A stretch of 64,000 nucleotides of DNA from Cupriavidus phytohabitans (GTDB lineage Bacteria > Pseudomonadota > Gammaproteobacteria > Burkholderiales > Burkholderiaceae): assembly GCF_000426345.1 (NCBI RefSeq), contig NZ_AUFE01000027.1:17983-81982 (forward strand), read 5' to 3'. Shown here one piece after another: positions 51,176-60,377 of this stretch. The first letter of the stretch is position 1; each line of letters opens with the position of its first letter. A program made the translations under genes and the position numbers. The notes beneath the pieces are model-generated. The model saw only the letters and a program-made list of their open reading frames with translations. It was not told where the DNA came from and ran no database searches.

Positions 51176-52784
51176 TCAAGCGCCGGCAGCCGCGACAGGC
51201 TCCGCCAGCCGCGCCAGTGCCAGGTCGCGCAGCTTGTTGCGCTGGGTCTTCACGCCATTGGAGCTGAGCGTGATCGGATAGGCATCGACAAACCAGATAC
51301 GCGCAGGCACCTTGAACGGCGCCACCTTTGCGCGCATCTGCGCGATGACATCGGCCTCGTCAAGCTGGGCGTGGTTGGTCAGAATGAGAAACGCGACCAC
51401 GCGGGTCTGTCCACCCATATCCACGGCGACTACCTGTGCATCGGCGACACCGTCGAAGCGCTTGAGCACAGCTTCGATTTCTACTGGATTGACCAGGAAT
51501 CCACCCAGGCGGATCGCATCACCCATGCGGGTCTCGTACACGAAGGTGCCGTCGCCCCGCAGATGGCCAAAGGTCGCCGGTGCGAAAAAAGCCGTCAGGG
51601 CGCAGCGCCTCAGCGGTAGCCTCCTGATTGTTGGCATACCCCAGGAACAAACTGGGCGCGCTGATCTCTATCTCACCCGACTGTCCTGCCGGCAGCAACG
51701 CCCCCGTCTGGACATCGCGGATGCGCACGGTAGCATCGCCCAGTGCCACCGGCAGGCCGCCTCCTTCGATGCGCGCCTGCACCGGCAGCGCCATCGGCTG
51801 GCACGAGAACAAGGCCAGTACCTCGCTCGATCCGTACAGACCTGCCAGCGGAATGCCGCGCGCGCAAGCCTCGCGGGCATATTCGGAGAAGCTCGAAGTG
51901 AACGCACCGAAGCCGAACAGTTTTGCGGCCGGGAATGGCCGGTCCGTTGGCGCCGCGTCGAGGATGCGACGATACATTTCATCACTGCCGAACGTATGCG
52001 TGACGCGATGCTTAGCCAACAGCCTGGCGGCCTGCGGCCCGTCAAACGTGTCGACCAATACCACGGGCGCGCCGCCCGCGAACGCCGCCAGCACACCGTT
52101 GAGCCCGAATACGCCGCAGAACGGTAGCATCGCCAGCATGACCGCATCATCGGAATCCATGCCGTACCCGCGCGCACAACGCCAGGCATGATCGACGAGC
52201 GTGCGCTGGGGGTGCATCACCAGCTTGGGATCCTTTGTTGTACCTGAGGTCGTGAACAGAATGGTACAGGCGTCAGGATTGGATTCGTCAGGATCTTGGA
52301 CCGGCTCGTGCACATGCAGATCGAAGGGCACCACCGGGCGGCTCAGCAGACGAGGGGGCGTTGCCGGACCGGCATCCACCACCGCGATGGCTTGCAGCGC
52401 GGGCAGCGAGGCGGGGTCCATGCCATCGAGAATCCCGGCGAAGTCGATCTTGCGGAAGCCCGGTTGCAGCACCAGCAGGCGTGCGCCGCTCTTCTCGATG
52501 AGGTAGCTCACTTCTTCGCTACGATATCGCGTGTTGACGGACACCAGCGTCGCGCCGACACGCGCCAGCGCAAAGAACAGCGCCAGCCATTCGATGCGAT
52601 TGACGAGCCACACGGCTACCCGGTCTCCTTTGCCGATACCCTGGGCGCGCAACCATGCCACCGTGCGACGGCACAGCAGATCGAATTCCTCATGGGTGAT
52701 GGCGCGCTCGCCTTCGATGAACGCCACCGCATCCGGGCGCTCGGCCAGGCGTGCGTCGATCAGGCTCCACAGATTCGTGTTCAT
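51176..52784 (-). pseudogene. acyl-CoA synthetase (AMP-forming) with a single-base frameshift
   Basis: Residues 1-410 are in one frame (FTTSGTTKDPKLVMH, LYGSSEV, GYANNQEATAEALRPDGFFRTGDL). The remainder is in another (GHLRGDGTFVYETRMGDAIR, PVEIEAVL, FKVPARIWFVD). The switch is at 51569-51571, where CTTTGG appears instead of the expected CTTGG, so one extra T separates the frames. Apart from this both parts match a full-length AMP-forming ligase of about 535 residues. It could be a true pseudogene or a sequencing error in a short homopolymer. Confidence 0.85.
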
Positions 52785-52969
52785 GCGGCCTCCAGTATTG
52801 CTGCAAGCGCAGCAGTTTGATTGTTGTTCATTCCTCCACTCGCCGTCGCTTGTTCAGATCCTGCGCCCGGCATGCTGCCAGTAGGCATCGCGCAGCTTGC
52901 GCTTGCGGCCTGCGCGTTCGTTGCGATTGCCGCACCACACAGCAGTAACGCAGGTATGATCTCCTTCAT
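52781..52969 (-). CDS. small predicted secreted peptide upstream of ligase
   Basis: 62 codons with a perfect GGAGGAGAC before the ATG and a stop that overlaps the ligase start codon (ATGA). Residues 1-21 look like a signal peptide (IIPALLLCGAAIATNAQA). The rest is small and Gly/Ala/Met-rich, ending AALAAILEAA. It could be a coupling leader peptide, or the fused ends of a deleted exported protein. No family was recognised. Confidence 0.5.
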   Translation of the reverse strand: MKEIIPALLLCGAAIATNAQAASASCAMPTGSMPGAGSEQATASGGMNNNQTAALAAILEAA

Positions 52970-53002
52970 GTCTCCTCCGCCTCTTTACATCATGGAAATG
53001 GG

Positions 53003-53027
53003 CTTTGGGAAAGTATTGCACCCCAAG
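53003..53027. promoter_or_regulatory. inverted repeat, candidate LysR site
   Basis: CTTTGGG, 11 bases, CCCCAAG: an inverted repeat with one mismatch and T-N11-A geometry in the gap between the small secreted peptide gene (minus) and the LysR gene (plus). Confidence 0.4.
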
Positions 53028-53095
53028 TCCAGGCAAGTAAGCCCGCGCTGGCGCACGGGTTCGTTGCGCGTAGCGCACCAATCGTAATTCGGACC

Positions 53096-54085
53096 ATGGA
53101 ACTCGACGCTTACCTGTTTTTTGCCACGGTCGTGGAATCAGGCAGCTTCATGAACGCAGCGCTCAAGCTGGGCATCGACCGCTCCAATGTCAGCCGGCGT
53201 ATCCGCAAGCTGGAGCGTGATGTTGAGGCGCAGCTGATACGCCGCACCACACGCCGCATGAGCTTGACGGAAATCGGCGAGGCGTTTTACGCCCAATGTG
53301 CCGTCATCCGCGCCGAGGTGGAGCGTGCGGACGAACTGCTGCACACCTTTGGTACCTCTGTACGCGGCCCGTTGCATGTAAGTTGCCCACCGGCCGTCGG
53401 CCGCCTGTACTTGACCGCGATGTTTGCCGAGTTCTGCACCCAATATCCCAAGGTATCGCTGTCAGTCAGCTTCAAGGGTGGGGCGGTGGACCTCATGGAG
53501 AACAATCTTGACGTGGCCCTGCGGGTGACCAATGACCCCGGCGAGCACTGCGTAGCGCGGGCGCTCGGACCGGTCGAATGGATGCTGTGTGCCAATCCCG
53601 AGTATTTGGAGCGGCACGGACGACCCACCACACCGGAGGACCTGGCGTCTCATCCCTGCCTGGGCGTGCGTACACGCGTTGCACTCGAGTATGTCCGCGA
53701 AGATAGTGACCTCGTGCACCGGATCTCCATCCAGCCGCACCTAGAATGTTCGGACTATGGTTTCCTTGGCGAGATGGCCGCGGCAAAGCTTGGCATCGGC
53801 CTGCTGCCCTCGTATGTCGCGGCGGAGCATCTACGGAGCGGCAGGCTGGAAGCCGTGCTCAAGGAATACCGGCTAACCCGCTCGCCGGGTGCCATGTTGT
53901 ACGCGATTACGCTGCCTAACCGGTACACGCCGCCGCAGTTGCGTGCCTTTATCGATTTCCTGAAAGGCAAGTTCGTGCACGGCTCGCCTTGGGAAAAGGA
54001 CTTAATGCGAGCGGTGACAATAGTGCCGCAAGATGCGGGGCGCGACGGTCGCACGCCAACGCATTTACTCTCGGAAAAGCGGTAA
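53096..54085 (+). CDS. LysR-type transcriptional regulator
   Basis: A 329-residue LysR protein of the CrgA/DsdC-like branch (SGSFMNAALKLGIDRSNVSRRIRKLE). It is divergent from the ligase-MaoC-Bug-nitronate monooxygenase group, which it probably controls. Its C-terminal 25 residues extend past the normal end of the effector domain. Confidence 0.87.
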   Translation: MELDAYLFFATVVESGSFMNAALKLGIDRSNVSRRIRKLERDVEAQLIRRTTRRMSLTEIGEAFYAQCAVIRAEVERADELLHTFGTSVRGPLHVSCPPAVGRLYLTAMFAEFCTQYPKVSLSVSFKGGAVDLMENNLDVALRVTNDPGEHCVARALGPVEWMLCANPEYLERHGRPTTPEDLASHPCLGVRTRVALEYVREDSDLVHRISIQPHLECSDYGFLGEMAAAKLGIGLLPSYVAAEHLRSGRLEAVLKEYRLTRSPGAMLYAITLPNRYTPPQLRAFIDFLKGKFVHGSPWEKDLMRAVTIVPQDAGRDGRTPTHLLSEKR

Positions 54086-54295
54086 GCAGTAAGCGTACAC
54101 GGGGCGCCGGCACGCAGCGGGGACTGACTCTATTGTCGCTGCCGACGTCCGTGTGGTCAGGCCAGCCAAGCGGCTCCTCTGACTTCCCGCTCCAGCGGGC
54201 AATGTATGACCCCTTTGCTGCGTGCTCCCCATGCCGGCGGGATCGTAAAGCGCTGCGCTCAGATCGCAGACGGATGCTTCGCCAGCGGCGTGACT

Positions 54296-54448
54296 TGGAT
54301 GGTCATGCCGCACCTCTGGCGCGTCGTTGGCCGCTATTCCAACGTCAGCGTTTTCGATGTCGAGAGCAACGACGAATTGCACGAATTGCTCTCGTCGCTG
54401 CCGCTGTTCCCCGCGAACAGCGAGGTGCCGATAGCCAACTGGAAGTAG
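54296..54448 (+). pseudogene. catC (muconolactone isomerase) remnant
   Basis: About 50 codons read [20 protein letters not shown] and, after [14 protein letters not shown]. This is the second half of muconolactone delta-isomerase (family: HLWRIAGHYANYSVFDV ... LPLFP). The N-terminal half is replaced by unrelated sequence, so no active enzyme can be made. Confidence 0.8.
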
Positions 54449-54549
54449 GGCTCAGCGAAATGATCACGGTTCAGCAAGCGACCGTACTCAAGGCCGGGCG
54501 CATTGACCTGGGTTTTGGTCGCATTGCGTTAGCACCTGGTTTCGTCTAG
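54442..54549 (+). pseudogene. BenM/CatM-like LysR fragment
   Basis: About 35 codons in the frame after the catC remnant: LSEMITVQQATVLKAGRIDL and GFGRI. The adjacent intact LysR has LHEMSTMDQIRALKDGRIDV and GFGRI in its effector domain. The fragment is a second, deleted copy of a muconate/benzoate-type regulator. Confidence 0.7.
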
Positions 54550-54562
54550 AGGTATGACCGTT

Positions 54563-55486
54563 CTACGACCCCTTGTCCGTGCGAGGCACATAGGGAATTC
54601 CCTCTTCCTCGTAGAGTCGATAGATCAGTTCCAACATTTCCTTGATGTCACGCGACTCATCCATCGCACGCATACTCATGATGATTGGCGACGTGAGGGT
54701 TGGGTCATCCAGTTCCATGTAGCTCACGTCGTCGCGCTTTAGCCCATAGACGCTGCTCGGAACGACTGCTATCCCTTCTCCCGCCGCGACAAGCCCCAAT
54801 GCGATCTGCAATTCGCGCACATCATAGATGCGGCGAGGCGCAAGGGCTCGCTCCTGGAAAGCCGACAGAACCTGGTCCGCGAAGCTTGGCCTCGGTGCCT
54901 TGGGGAAAACAATGAGTGTTTCGTAGATGAGGTCCCGAAGCGCGAGGATCGGCTTCGACGTCGAGAGCGGATGACCGACGGGAAGTGCAACGATCATTTT
55001 CTCCTCGCGGAGAGTCACCCGGCGGATGTTCGCATCTTCGTGTCGAATCCGGCCGAAGCCTACATCGATGCGGCCGTCCTTGAGCGCGCGGATCTGGTCC
55101 ATCGTCGACATCTCGTGGAGGCTGAGCTCGACCGACTTGTTCTCGTCTCGGAATCGCCGAATGATCTTCGGCAGCATCCCGTAGAGCGTGGATCCCACAA
55201 AACCGACGGACAGACTGCGCTCGATGTTGCCCACGCGTCGCGTCATCGACTCCAACTCGTTCGTCTGCGCAATCAGATTCACCGCGTGCGAGTAAAAAAA
55301 CTTGCCGGTCTCGGTGAGTTTGAGCGGACGGGAGCTCCGTTCGAATAGCTGTACCCCCAGCGCTTCTTCGAGCTGCTGTATTTGGCGGCTTAACGGCGGC
55401 TGCGCGATGTGGAGCCGCTTGGCTGCGCGCGTGAAGTTGCGTTCTTCTGCAACCGCTACAAAATAGCGCAGATGTCGCAGCTCCAT
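54563..55486 (-). CDS. LysR-type regulator, BenM/CatM/CatR type
   Basis: A 307-residue regulator starting MELRHLRYFVAVAEERNFTR, with the BenM/CatM hallmarks RAAKRLHIAQPPLSRQIQQLE and ALKDGRIDVGFGRI. It is divergent from catA-benABCD with 174 bases between, in which two ATAC-N7-GTAT-like sites occur. By analogy with Acinetobacter BenM and CatM it should respond to cis,cis-muconate and perhaps benzoate. Confidence 0.88.
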   Translation of the reverse strand: MELRHLRYFVAVAEERNFTRAAKRLHIAQPPLSRQIQQLEEALGVQLFERSSRPLKLTETGKFFYSHAVNLIAQTNELESMTRRVGNIERSLSVGFVGSTLYGMLPKIIRRFRDENKSVELSLHEMSTMDQIRALKDGRIDVGFGRIRHEDANIRRVTLREEKMIVALPVGHPLSTSKPILALRDLIYETLIVFPKAPRPSFADQVLSAFQERALAPRRIYDVRELQIALGLVAAGEGIAVVPSSVYGLKRDDVSYMELDDPTLTSPIIMSMRAMDESRDIKEMLELIYRLYEEEGIPYVPRTDKGS

Positions 55487-55489
55487 ACA

Positions 55490-55525
55490 ATACCTCCGAG
55501 ATATGATCTGATACTAAAACGGTGT
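55490..55525. promoter_or_regulatory. two ATAC-N7-GTAT-like BenM/CatM boxes
   Basis: ATAC-CTCCGAG-ATAT (55490-55504) and ATAC-TAAAACG-GTGT (55511-55525). Each matches the ATAC-N7-GTAT consensus with one change in the right arm. Their starts are 21 bases apart, two helical turns, as expected for a LysR tetramer. Confidence 0.55.
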
Positions 55526-55553
55526 TGGACTGACCGGTTTTCCATCCTCTATT
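55525..55553 (+). promoter_or_regulatory. predicted catA promoter
   Basis: TTGGAC (55525-55530) and TCTATT (55548-55553) with 17 bases between, just downstream of the second BenM-like box and about 108 bases before the catA ATG. Confidence 0.4.
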
Positions 55554-55660
55554 CTGCCATCACGCTCTGTTTCAAGGCCAGATCATACCTTCTGAGTACA
55601 TTCATATCGGCCTGAAACGAGGGTTTACCCCAGCAAAACACAGAAAGGTTAGGAGCAGAC

Positions 55661-56596
55661 ATGAGTGTCAAAGTGTTCGACTCGAAGGAAGTGCAGGATC
55701 TGCTGAAGGCCGCTGCCAATCTGGCAAGCCACGATGGCAACGCTCGCACCAAGCAGATTACTCATCGTCTGCTGAGCGACGTCTTCCAGGCCATCGACGA
55801 CTTGGACATGACGCCAGACGAGATTTGGGCGGGCGTGAATTACTTCAACAAGCTGGGACAAGACGGTGAGGCGGCCCTGTTGGCCGCCGGCCTTGGCCTC
55901 GAGAAGTATCTCGACATCCGCATGGATGCAGAGGACCGTGAAGCCGACATCCACGGCGGCACGCCGCGCACTATCGAAGGCCCCCTGTATGTTGCCGGCG
56001 CCCCGGTGCGCGATGGCGTCTCCAAGATTGATCTCAATGCTGACGAAAACGCGGGTCCGCTCATCATCCATGGCACGGTGACCGGGCCGGACGGCAAGCC
56101 CGTGGCCGATGCGGTTGTCGAATGCTGGCACGCCAACTCCAAGGGCTTCTACTCGCACTTCGATCCGACCGGCGCGCAAGACGATTTCAACCTGCGTGGC
56201 GCGGTGAAGACCGGGGCTGACGGCAAGTACGAGTTTCGCACGCTGATGCCCGTTGGCTACGGCTGCCCGCCGCAAGGCGCCACGCAACAGTTGCTTGACG
56301 TGATTGCCCGCCACGGCAACCGCCCGGCGCACGTACACTTCTTCGTAACGAGCGACAAGACTCGCAAGCTCACGACGCAGATTAATATCGAAGGCGATCC
56401 GCTGATCTGGGACGACTTCGCTTATGCGACGCGCGAAGAGCTTGTGCCGCACGTTGTCGAAAAGACGGGCGGTGCCGCGCTTGGCCTCAAGGGCGACGCG
56501 TACAAGGAAATCGAATTCAACATCGAGTTGACTCCGCTGGTGCAAGGCAAGGACAACCAGCTTGTGAATCGCCCTCGCGCCTCCGCCACGGCGTAA
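55661..56596 (+). CDS. catA: catechol 1,2-dioxygenase
   Basis: A 311-residue intradiol dioxygenase that opens catechol to cis,cis-muconate with non-heme Fe(III). Tyr164 (KGFY), Tyr200 (MPVGY), His224 and His226 (RPAHVHFF) occupy the known iron-ligand positions exactly. It has an N-terminal helical linker domain (residues 1-105) for dimerisation and lipid binding. It is the first gene of the ben operon, so catechol made by BenABCD is cleaved by a co-transcribed enzyme. Confidence 0.93.
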   Translation: MSVKVFDSKEVQDLLKAAANLASHDGNARTKQITHRLLSDVFQAIDDLDMTPDEIWAGVNYFNKLGQDGEAALLAAGLGLEKYLDIRMDAEDREADIHGGTPRTIEGPLYVAGAPVRDGVSKIDLNADENAGPLIIHGTVTGPDGKPVADAVVECWHANSKGFYSHFDPTGAQDDFNLRGAVKTGADGKYEFRTLMPVGYGCPPQGATQQLLDVIARHGNRPAHVHFFVTSDKTRKLTTQINIEGDPLIWDDFAYATREELVPHVVEKTGGAALGLKGDAYKEIEFNIELTPLVQGKDNQLVNRPRASATA

Positions 56597-56699
56597 CCTC
56601 TCGCGCGGCGGCCTCTCTCGCTAGGCCGCCAACTTCCCGCACGAATTATCTGAACCGATGCAAGGGCTTGAACACGAAGCCCGCATAGGGAGACGACTC

Positions 56700-58058
56700 A
56701 TGTCCGCAACTATCGATAAAGCACGGCAACTGGACGATTTGCTGAGCAACGCCGTCCAGGACGACAAGGAAAATGGTGTCTTCCGTTGTCGCCGCGACAT
56801 CTTTACGAACGCCGATCTGTACGAACTCGAGATGAAGCACATCTTCGAGAGCAACTGGGTCTACCTCGCGCACGAAAGCCAGGTACCGAACATCAACGAT
56901 TACTACACGACGTGGATTGGTCGTCAGCCGATTGTCATCACGCGTGACAAGGCCGGTGAGTTGCACGCGGTCATCAACGCATGTGCCCACAAGGGCGCCA
57001 TGCTGTGCCGTCGCAAGCACGGCAACAAGGGCAGCTTCACCTGCCCGTTCCACGGCTGGACGTTCTCGAACGCCGGCAAGCTGCTGAAGGTAAAGGACGA
57101 GAAGACCACCGAGTATCCGGTGCAGTTCAACAAACAGGGATCGCACGACCTGAAAAAGGTCGCGCGCTTCCAGAACTATCGCGGTTTCCTGTTTGGCAGC
57201 CTGAGCGAAGCCGTGATGCCGCTCGAGGACTATCTCGGCGAGACGAAGGTCATCATTGACCAAATCGTCTCGCAGGCGCCGGAAGGTCTCGAAGTGTTGC
57301 GGGGAAACTCCTCGTACATCTACGACGGCAACTGGAAGATGCAGATGGAGAACGGTTGTGACGGCTATCACGTCAGCACCGTCCACTGGAACTATGCCGC
57401 AACGATGGGTCGCCGCAATGTCGAAGGCACCAAGGCCGTCGATGCAAATGGTTGGAGCAAGTCGGTTGCGGGCGTGTATGGCTTCGAGCATGGCCATATC
57501 CTGCTTTGGACCAACACGATGAATCCTGAGGTGCGCCCTGTCTATCAACATCGCGACGAAATTGCTGCTCGTGTCGGCGAAGACAAGGCGAAGTACATCG
57601 TGAATCAGACGCGCAACCTGTGTCTGTATCCGAACGTGTTCCTGATGGATCAGTTCAGTACCCAGATTCGCGTCGTCCGTCCGATCAGTGTCGACGAGAC
57701 AGAAGTCAGCATCTTCTGCTTCGCACCGAAGGGAGAAAGCGCAGAAAGCCGTGCGATCCGCATTCGTCAGTACGAAGACTTCTTCAACGTCTCGGGCATG
57801 GGCACCAGCGATGACCTCGAAGAGTTCCGTGCGTGCCAGGCGGGATACGCCAGCACGACGTCGATGTGGAACGACATGTCGCGCGGCGCACCGTTGTGGG
57901 TCCACGGACCTGACGCGAATGCGAAGGGCATGGGCTTGAACCCGCTTATCTCGGGCGAGCGCAGCGAAGATGAAGGTCTCTTTGTGGTTCAACACGAATA
58001 TTGGATGCGGGTGATGCGCGAAGCCCTGCGGAAAGAACAGGCGGAGGCAGCCGTATGA
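56700..58058 (+). CDS. benA: benzoate 1,2-dioxygenase, large (alpha) subunit
   Basis: A 452-residue Rieske oxygenase alpha subunit. Rieske ligands Cys95, His97, Cys115 and His118 are followed by the mononuclear iron site with His224 and His229 (DGYHVSTVHW) and a later Asp. It shares long identical runs with BenA (ESNWVYLAHESQVP, DLEEFRACQAGYA). It adds O2 to benzoate, giving the cis-diol. ATG 56700 follows AGGGAGACG. Its stop overlaps the benB start by four bases. A preference for substituted benzoates cannot be excluded. Confidence 0.92.
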   Translation: MSATIDKARQLDDLLSNAVQDDKENGVFRCRRDIFTNADLYELEMKHIFESNWVYLAHESQVPNINDYYTTWIGRQPIVITRDKAGELHAVINACAHKGAMLCRRKHGNKGSFTCPFHGWTFSNAGKLLKVKDEKTTEYPVQFNKQGSHDLKKVARFQNYRGFLFGSLSEAVMPLEDYLGETKVIIDQIVSQAPEGLEVLRGNSSYIYDGNWKMQMENGCDGYHVSTVHWNYAATMGRRNVEGTKAVDANGWSKSVAGVYGFEHGHILLWTNTMNPEVRPVYQHRDEIAARVGEDKAKYIVNQTRNLCLYPNVFLMDQFSTQIRVVRPISVDETEVSIFCFAPKGESAESRAIRIRQYEDFFNVSGMGTSDDLEEFRACQAGYASTTSMWNDMSRGAPLWVHGPDANAKGMGLNPLISGERSEDEGLFVVQHEYWMRVMREALRKEQAEAAV

Positions 58059-58543
58059 GCATGGACTATCAAAAGGTCTGTAGCGCGCTCTATCAAGAGG
58101 CGCGCTTTCTGGATGACCGTCAGTGGGACGAGTGGTTGGCCTGCTACACAGCAGACGTCACCTACTGGATGCCGGCCTGGGATGACGATGACAAGCTCAC
58201 CGAAGACCCGCAAAGCGAAATTTCTCTGATGTATTACTCGGGCCGCGGCGGCCTGGAAGACCGGGTGTTCCGTATCAGAACCGAGCGCAGCAGCGCGTCG
58301 ATGCCGGAGCCGCGCACCAGCCACCACGTTACCAATATCGAAGTGCTGGCGCAGCGCGATAACGAAGTCGACGTTCGATACAACTTCAACACGCTGAGCC
58401 ATCGTTACAAGGTCACGGATCAGTATTTCGGCACCGCCTACGTTACCTTCCGAAACGTTGACGACCGGTTGCTGATTTCGAGCAAGAAGATTGCGCTCAA
58501 GAACGACTATATCCGCCAGGTGCTGGACGTCTACCACGTCTGA
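58055..58543 (+). CDS. benB: benzoate 1,2-dioxygenase, small (beta) subunit
   Basis: A 162-residue NTF2-fold beta subunit. DYQKVCSALYQEARFLDDRQWDEWLACYTADVTYWMPAW is the typical start, and FGTAYVTFRNVDDRLLISSKKI lies near the end. It stabilises the alpha3beta3 hexamer. ATG 58055 overlaps the benA TGA, indicating translational coupling. Confidence 0.93.
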   Translation: MSMDYQKVCSALYQEARFLDDRQWDEWLACYTADVTYWMPAWDDDDKLTEDPQSEISLMYYSGRGGLEDRVFRIRTERSSASMPEPRTSHHVTNIEVLAQRDNEVDVRYNFNTLSHRYKVTDQYFGTAYVTFRNVDDRLLISSKKIALKNDYIRQVLDVYHV

Positions 58544-58581
58544 TGCCACTGGGTGGAATGAGAAAGGACGCAGGAGGTAAC

Positions 58582-59604
58582 ATGTCCAGCTACAACATCG
58601 CACTGAACTTTGAAGACGGCGTGACCCGCTTTGTCGAATGCAAGGCCGGCGAAAAGGTTCTCGATGCCGCTTTTCGCGCCAAGATTAACCTGCCGATGGA
58701 TTGCTCCGACGGCGTGTGTGGTACCTGCAAGTGCCGCGCCGAGAGTGGCAGCTACGACTTGGGCGATGACTACATTGAGGACGCGTTGAGCGACGACGAG
58801 AAAGCTGGCGGTCTCGTGCTCACGTGCCAGATGGTGCCGCAGAGTGACTGCGTCATCGCAGTTCCGGCATCGTCGACGGTGTGCAAAACCGAGCAAAACA
58901 AGTTCGCTGCGACAGTCACGAAAGTCGTACAGCACAATGATGCGGCGGTGGTCCTTGAGTTGGACGTGGACAGCATCCCTCCGGTCTTCCTCGCTGGCCA
59001 GTATGTGAACATCGACGTCCCCGGCAGCGGAAAGCATCGGTCGTACTCATTTTCGTCCGCACCTGGCGCATCGAAAGTCAGCTTCCTGATCAAGAAAATC
59101 CCTGGCGGCGTGATGAGCACCTGGCTCGGATCGGCGCAACCAGGCCACAAGGTGCAACTGACGGGCCCCCTGGGCAGCTTCTACCTCCGGGCAGTGGAGC
59201 GACCCTTGTTGTTCTTGGCTGGCGGCACGGGCTTGGCCCCATTCCTGTCGATGCTGGAGGTCCTGGTTCGCGCGAACTCGGAGCAGAAGGTGCATCTCAT
59301 CTACGGCGTGACACGAGATCTCGACCTGGTCCAGGTTGAGGCTATCGAGGCGTACGTCGCGAAGTTGCCGAACTTTACGTTCAGTACCGTCGTTGCAGAA
59401 GCGGAATCGAGTCATCCCCGCAAGGGCTGGGTGACTCAGCATATGCCGGCTGAATGTCTGAACGATGGTGATGTTGACGTGTACCTGTGCGGACCTCCGC
59501 CGATGGTCGACGCGGTGCGCAAGTATTTCGACGACAACGGCGTGAAGCCCAACAGCTTCCATTACGAGAAGTTCACGCCCAACGCAGCCACGGTGACCCC
59601 ATGA
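58582..59604 (+). CDS. benC: benzoate 1,2-dioxygenase electron transfer component (reductase)
   Basis: A 340-residue reductase passing electrons from NADH to BenA. The N-terminal plant-type [2Fe-2S] domain has Cys41, Cys46, Cys49 and Cys82. The FAD domain has RSYSFSS, and the NADH domain has AGGTGLAPFLSMLE and CGPPPMVDA. ATG 58582 follows a perfect AGGAGGT. Its stop overlaps the benD start. Confidence 0.93.
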   Translation: MSSYNIALNFEDGVTRFVECKAGEKVLDAAFRAKINLPMDCSDGVCGTCKCRAESGSYDLGDDYIEDALSDDEKAGGLVLTCQMVPQSDCVIAVPASSTVCKTEQNKFAATVTKVVQHNDAAVVLELDVDSIPPVFLAGQYVNIDVPGSGKHRSYSFSSAPGASKVSFLIKKIPGGVMSTWLGSAQPGHKVQLTGPLGSFYLRAVERPLLFLAGGTGLAPFLSMLEVLVRANSEQKVHLIYGVTRDLDLVQVEAIEAYVAKLPNFTFSTVVAEAESSHPRKGWVTQHMPAECLNDGDVDVYLCGPPPMVDAVRKYFDDNGVKPNSFHYEKFTPNAATVTP

Positions 59605-60377
59605 GCGCCAAGCGATTCGAAGGCAAGGTGATGGTGGTCACCGGTGCCGCCCAAGGTATCGGACGCGGCGTCGCTCTACGCGCTGCGGCTGAAGGTGCGA
59701 AGGTTCTGTTTGTCGACCGCGCCGACTTCGTGTCCGAGGTCGCAGCGGAAGCAGTTGAAGCCGACACTGCCGGCTTCATTGCCGACCTCGAGACCTATGA
59801 AGGCGCGGCCTCCGCGATGGCCTTCGCTGTGGAGAAGTTCGGTCGAATTGACATCCTGATAAATGGCGTCGGCGGAGCCATTCGCATGCGGCCCTATGCC
59901 GACTTCGAACCGGCTCAGATTGACGCGGAAATCCGCCGCTCGCTCATGCCGACCTTGTACGGCTGCCACGCGGTCCTTCCGCACATGCTCGCTCAAGGAC
60001 GCGGAACCATCGTCAACGTTTCCTCGAATGCAACGCGCGGCATCCGGCGCGTGCCGTATTCGGCTGCAAAGGGCGGCGTCAACGCGCTAACCCAGTCGCT
60101 TGCGATGGAGTATGGCGAGCACAACATCCGTGTGGTCGCTGCGGCACCCGGTGGAACTGAGGCGCCTCCCAGGCGCGTGCCTCGGAACGCGGCTGGAGAT
60201 AGCGAGCAAGAGAAGAGCTGGATGGCCGAGGCGGTGACGCAGGTTGCTGAGTCGACCTTCTTCAAACGCTACGGCACGCTCGCCGAACAAGTCGCGCCGA
60301 TTCTTTTCCTTGCATCGGACGAAGCAGGCTACATCACAGGCGCCGTGCTGCCGGTTGCAGGTGGCGACAACGGCTAG
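59601..60377 (+). CDS. benD: benzoate cis-diol dehydrogenase (SDR)
   Basis: A 258-residue short-chain dehydrogenase. TGAAQGIGRGVA binds NAD, and the active site contains NVSSNATRGIRRVPYSAAKGG. It oxidises and decarboxylates 1,6-dihydroxycyclohexa-2,4-diene-1-carboxylate to catechol. ATG 59601 overlaps the benC TGA. Confidence 0.92.
   Translation: MSAKRFEGKVMVVTGAAQGIGRGVALRAAAEGAKVLFVDRADFVSEVAAEAVEADTAGFIADLETYEGAASAMAFAVEKFGRIDILINGVGGAIRMRPYADFEPAQIDAEIRRSLMPTLYGCHAVLPHMLAQGRGTIVNVSSNATRGIRRVPYSAAKGGVNALTQSLAMEYGEHNIRVVAAAPGGTEAPPRRVPRNAAGDSEQEKSWMAEAVTQVAESTFFKRYGTLAEQVAPILFLASDEAGYITGAVLPVAGGDNG

Noticed and set aside
54206..54448. Intact small gene starting at 54206
   Set aside because: Only the codons from about 54296 match CatC. 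The N-terminal part is unrelated and no ribosome site is seen, so it is treated as a remnant.
56646..57995. 449-codon minus-strand open frame over benA
   Set aside because: Antisense shadow of benA, whose Rieske and iron ligands are unambiguous.
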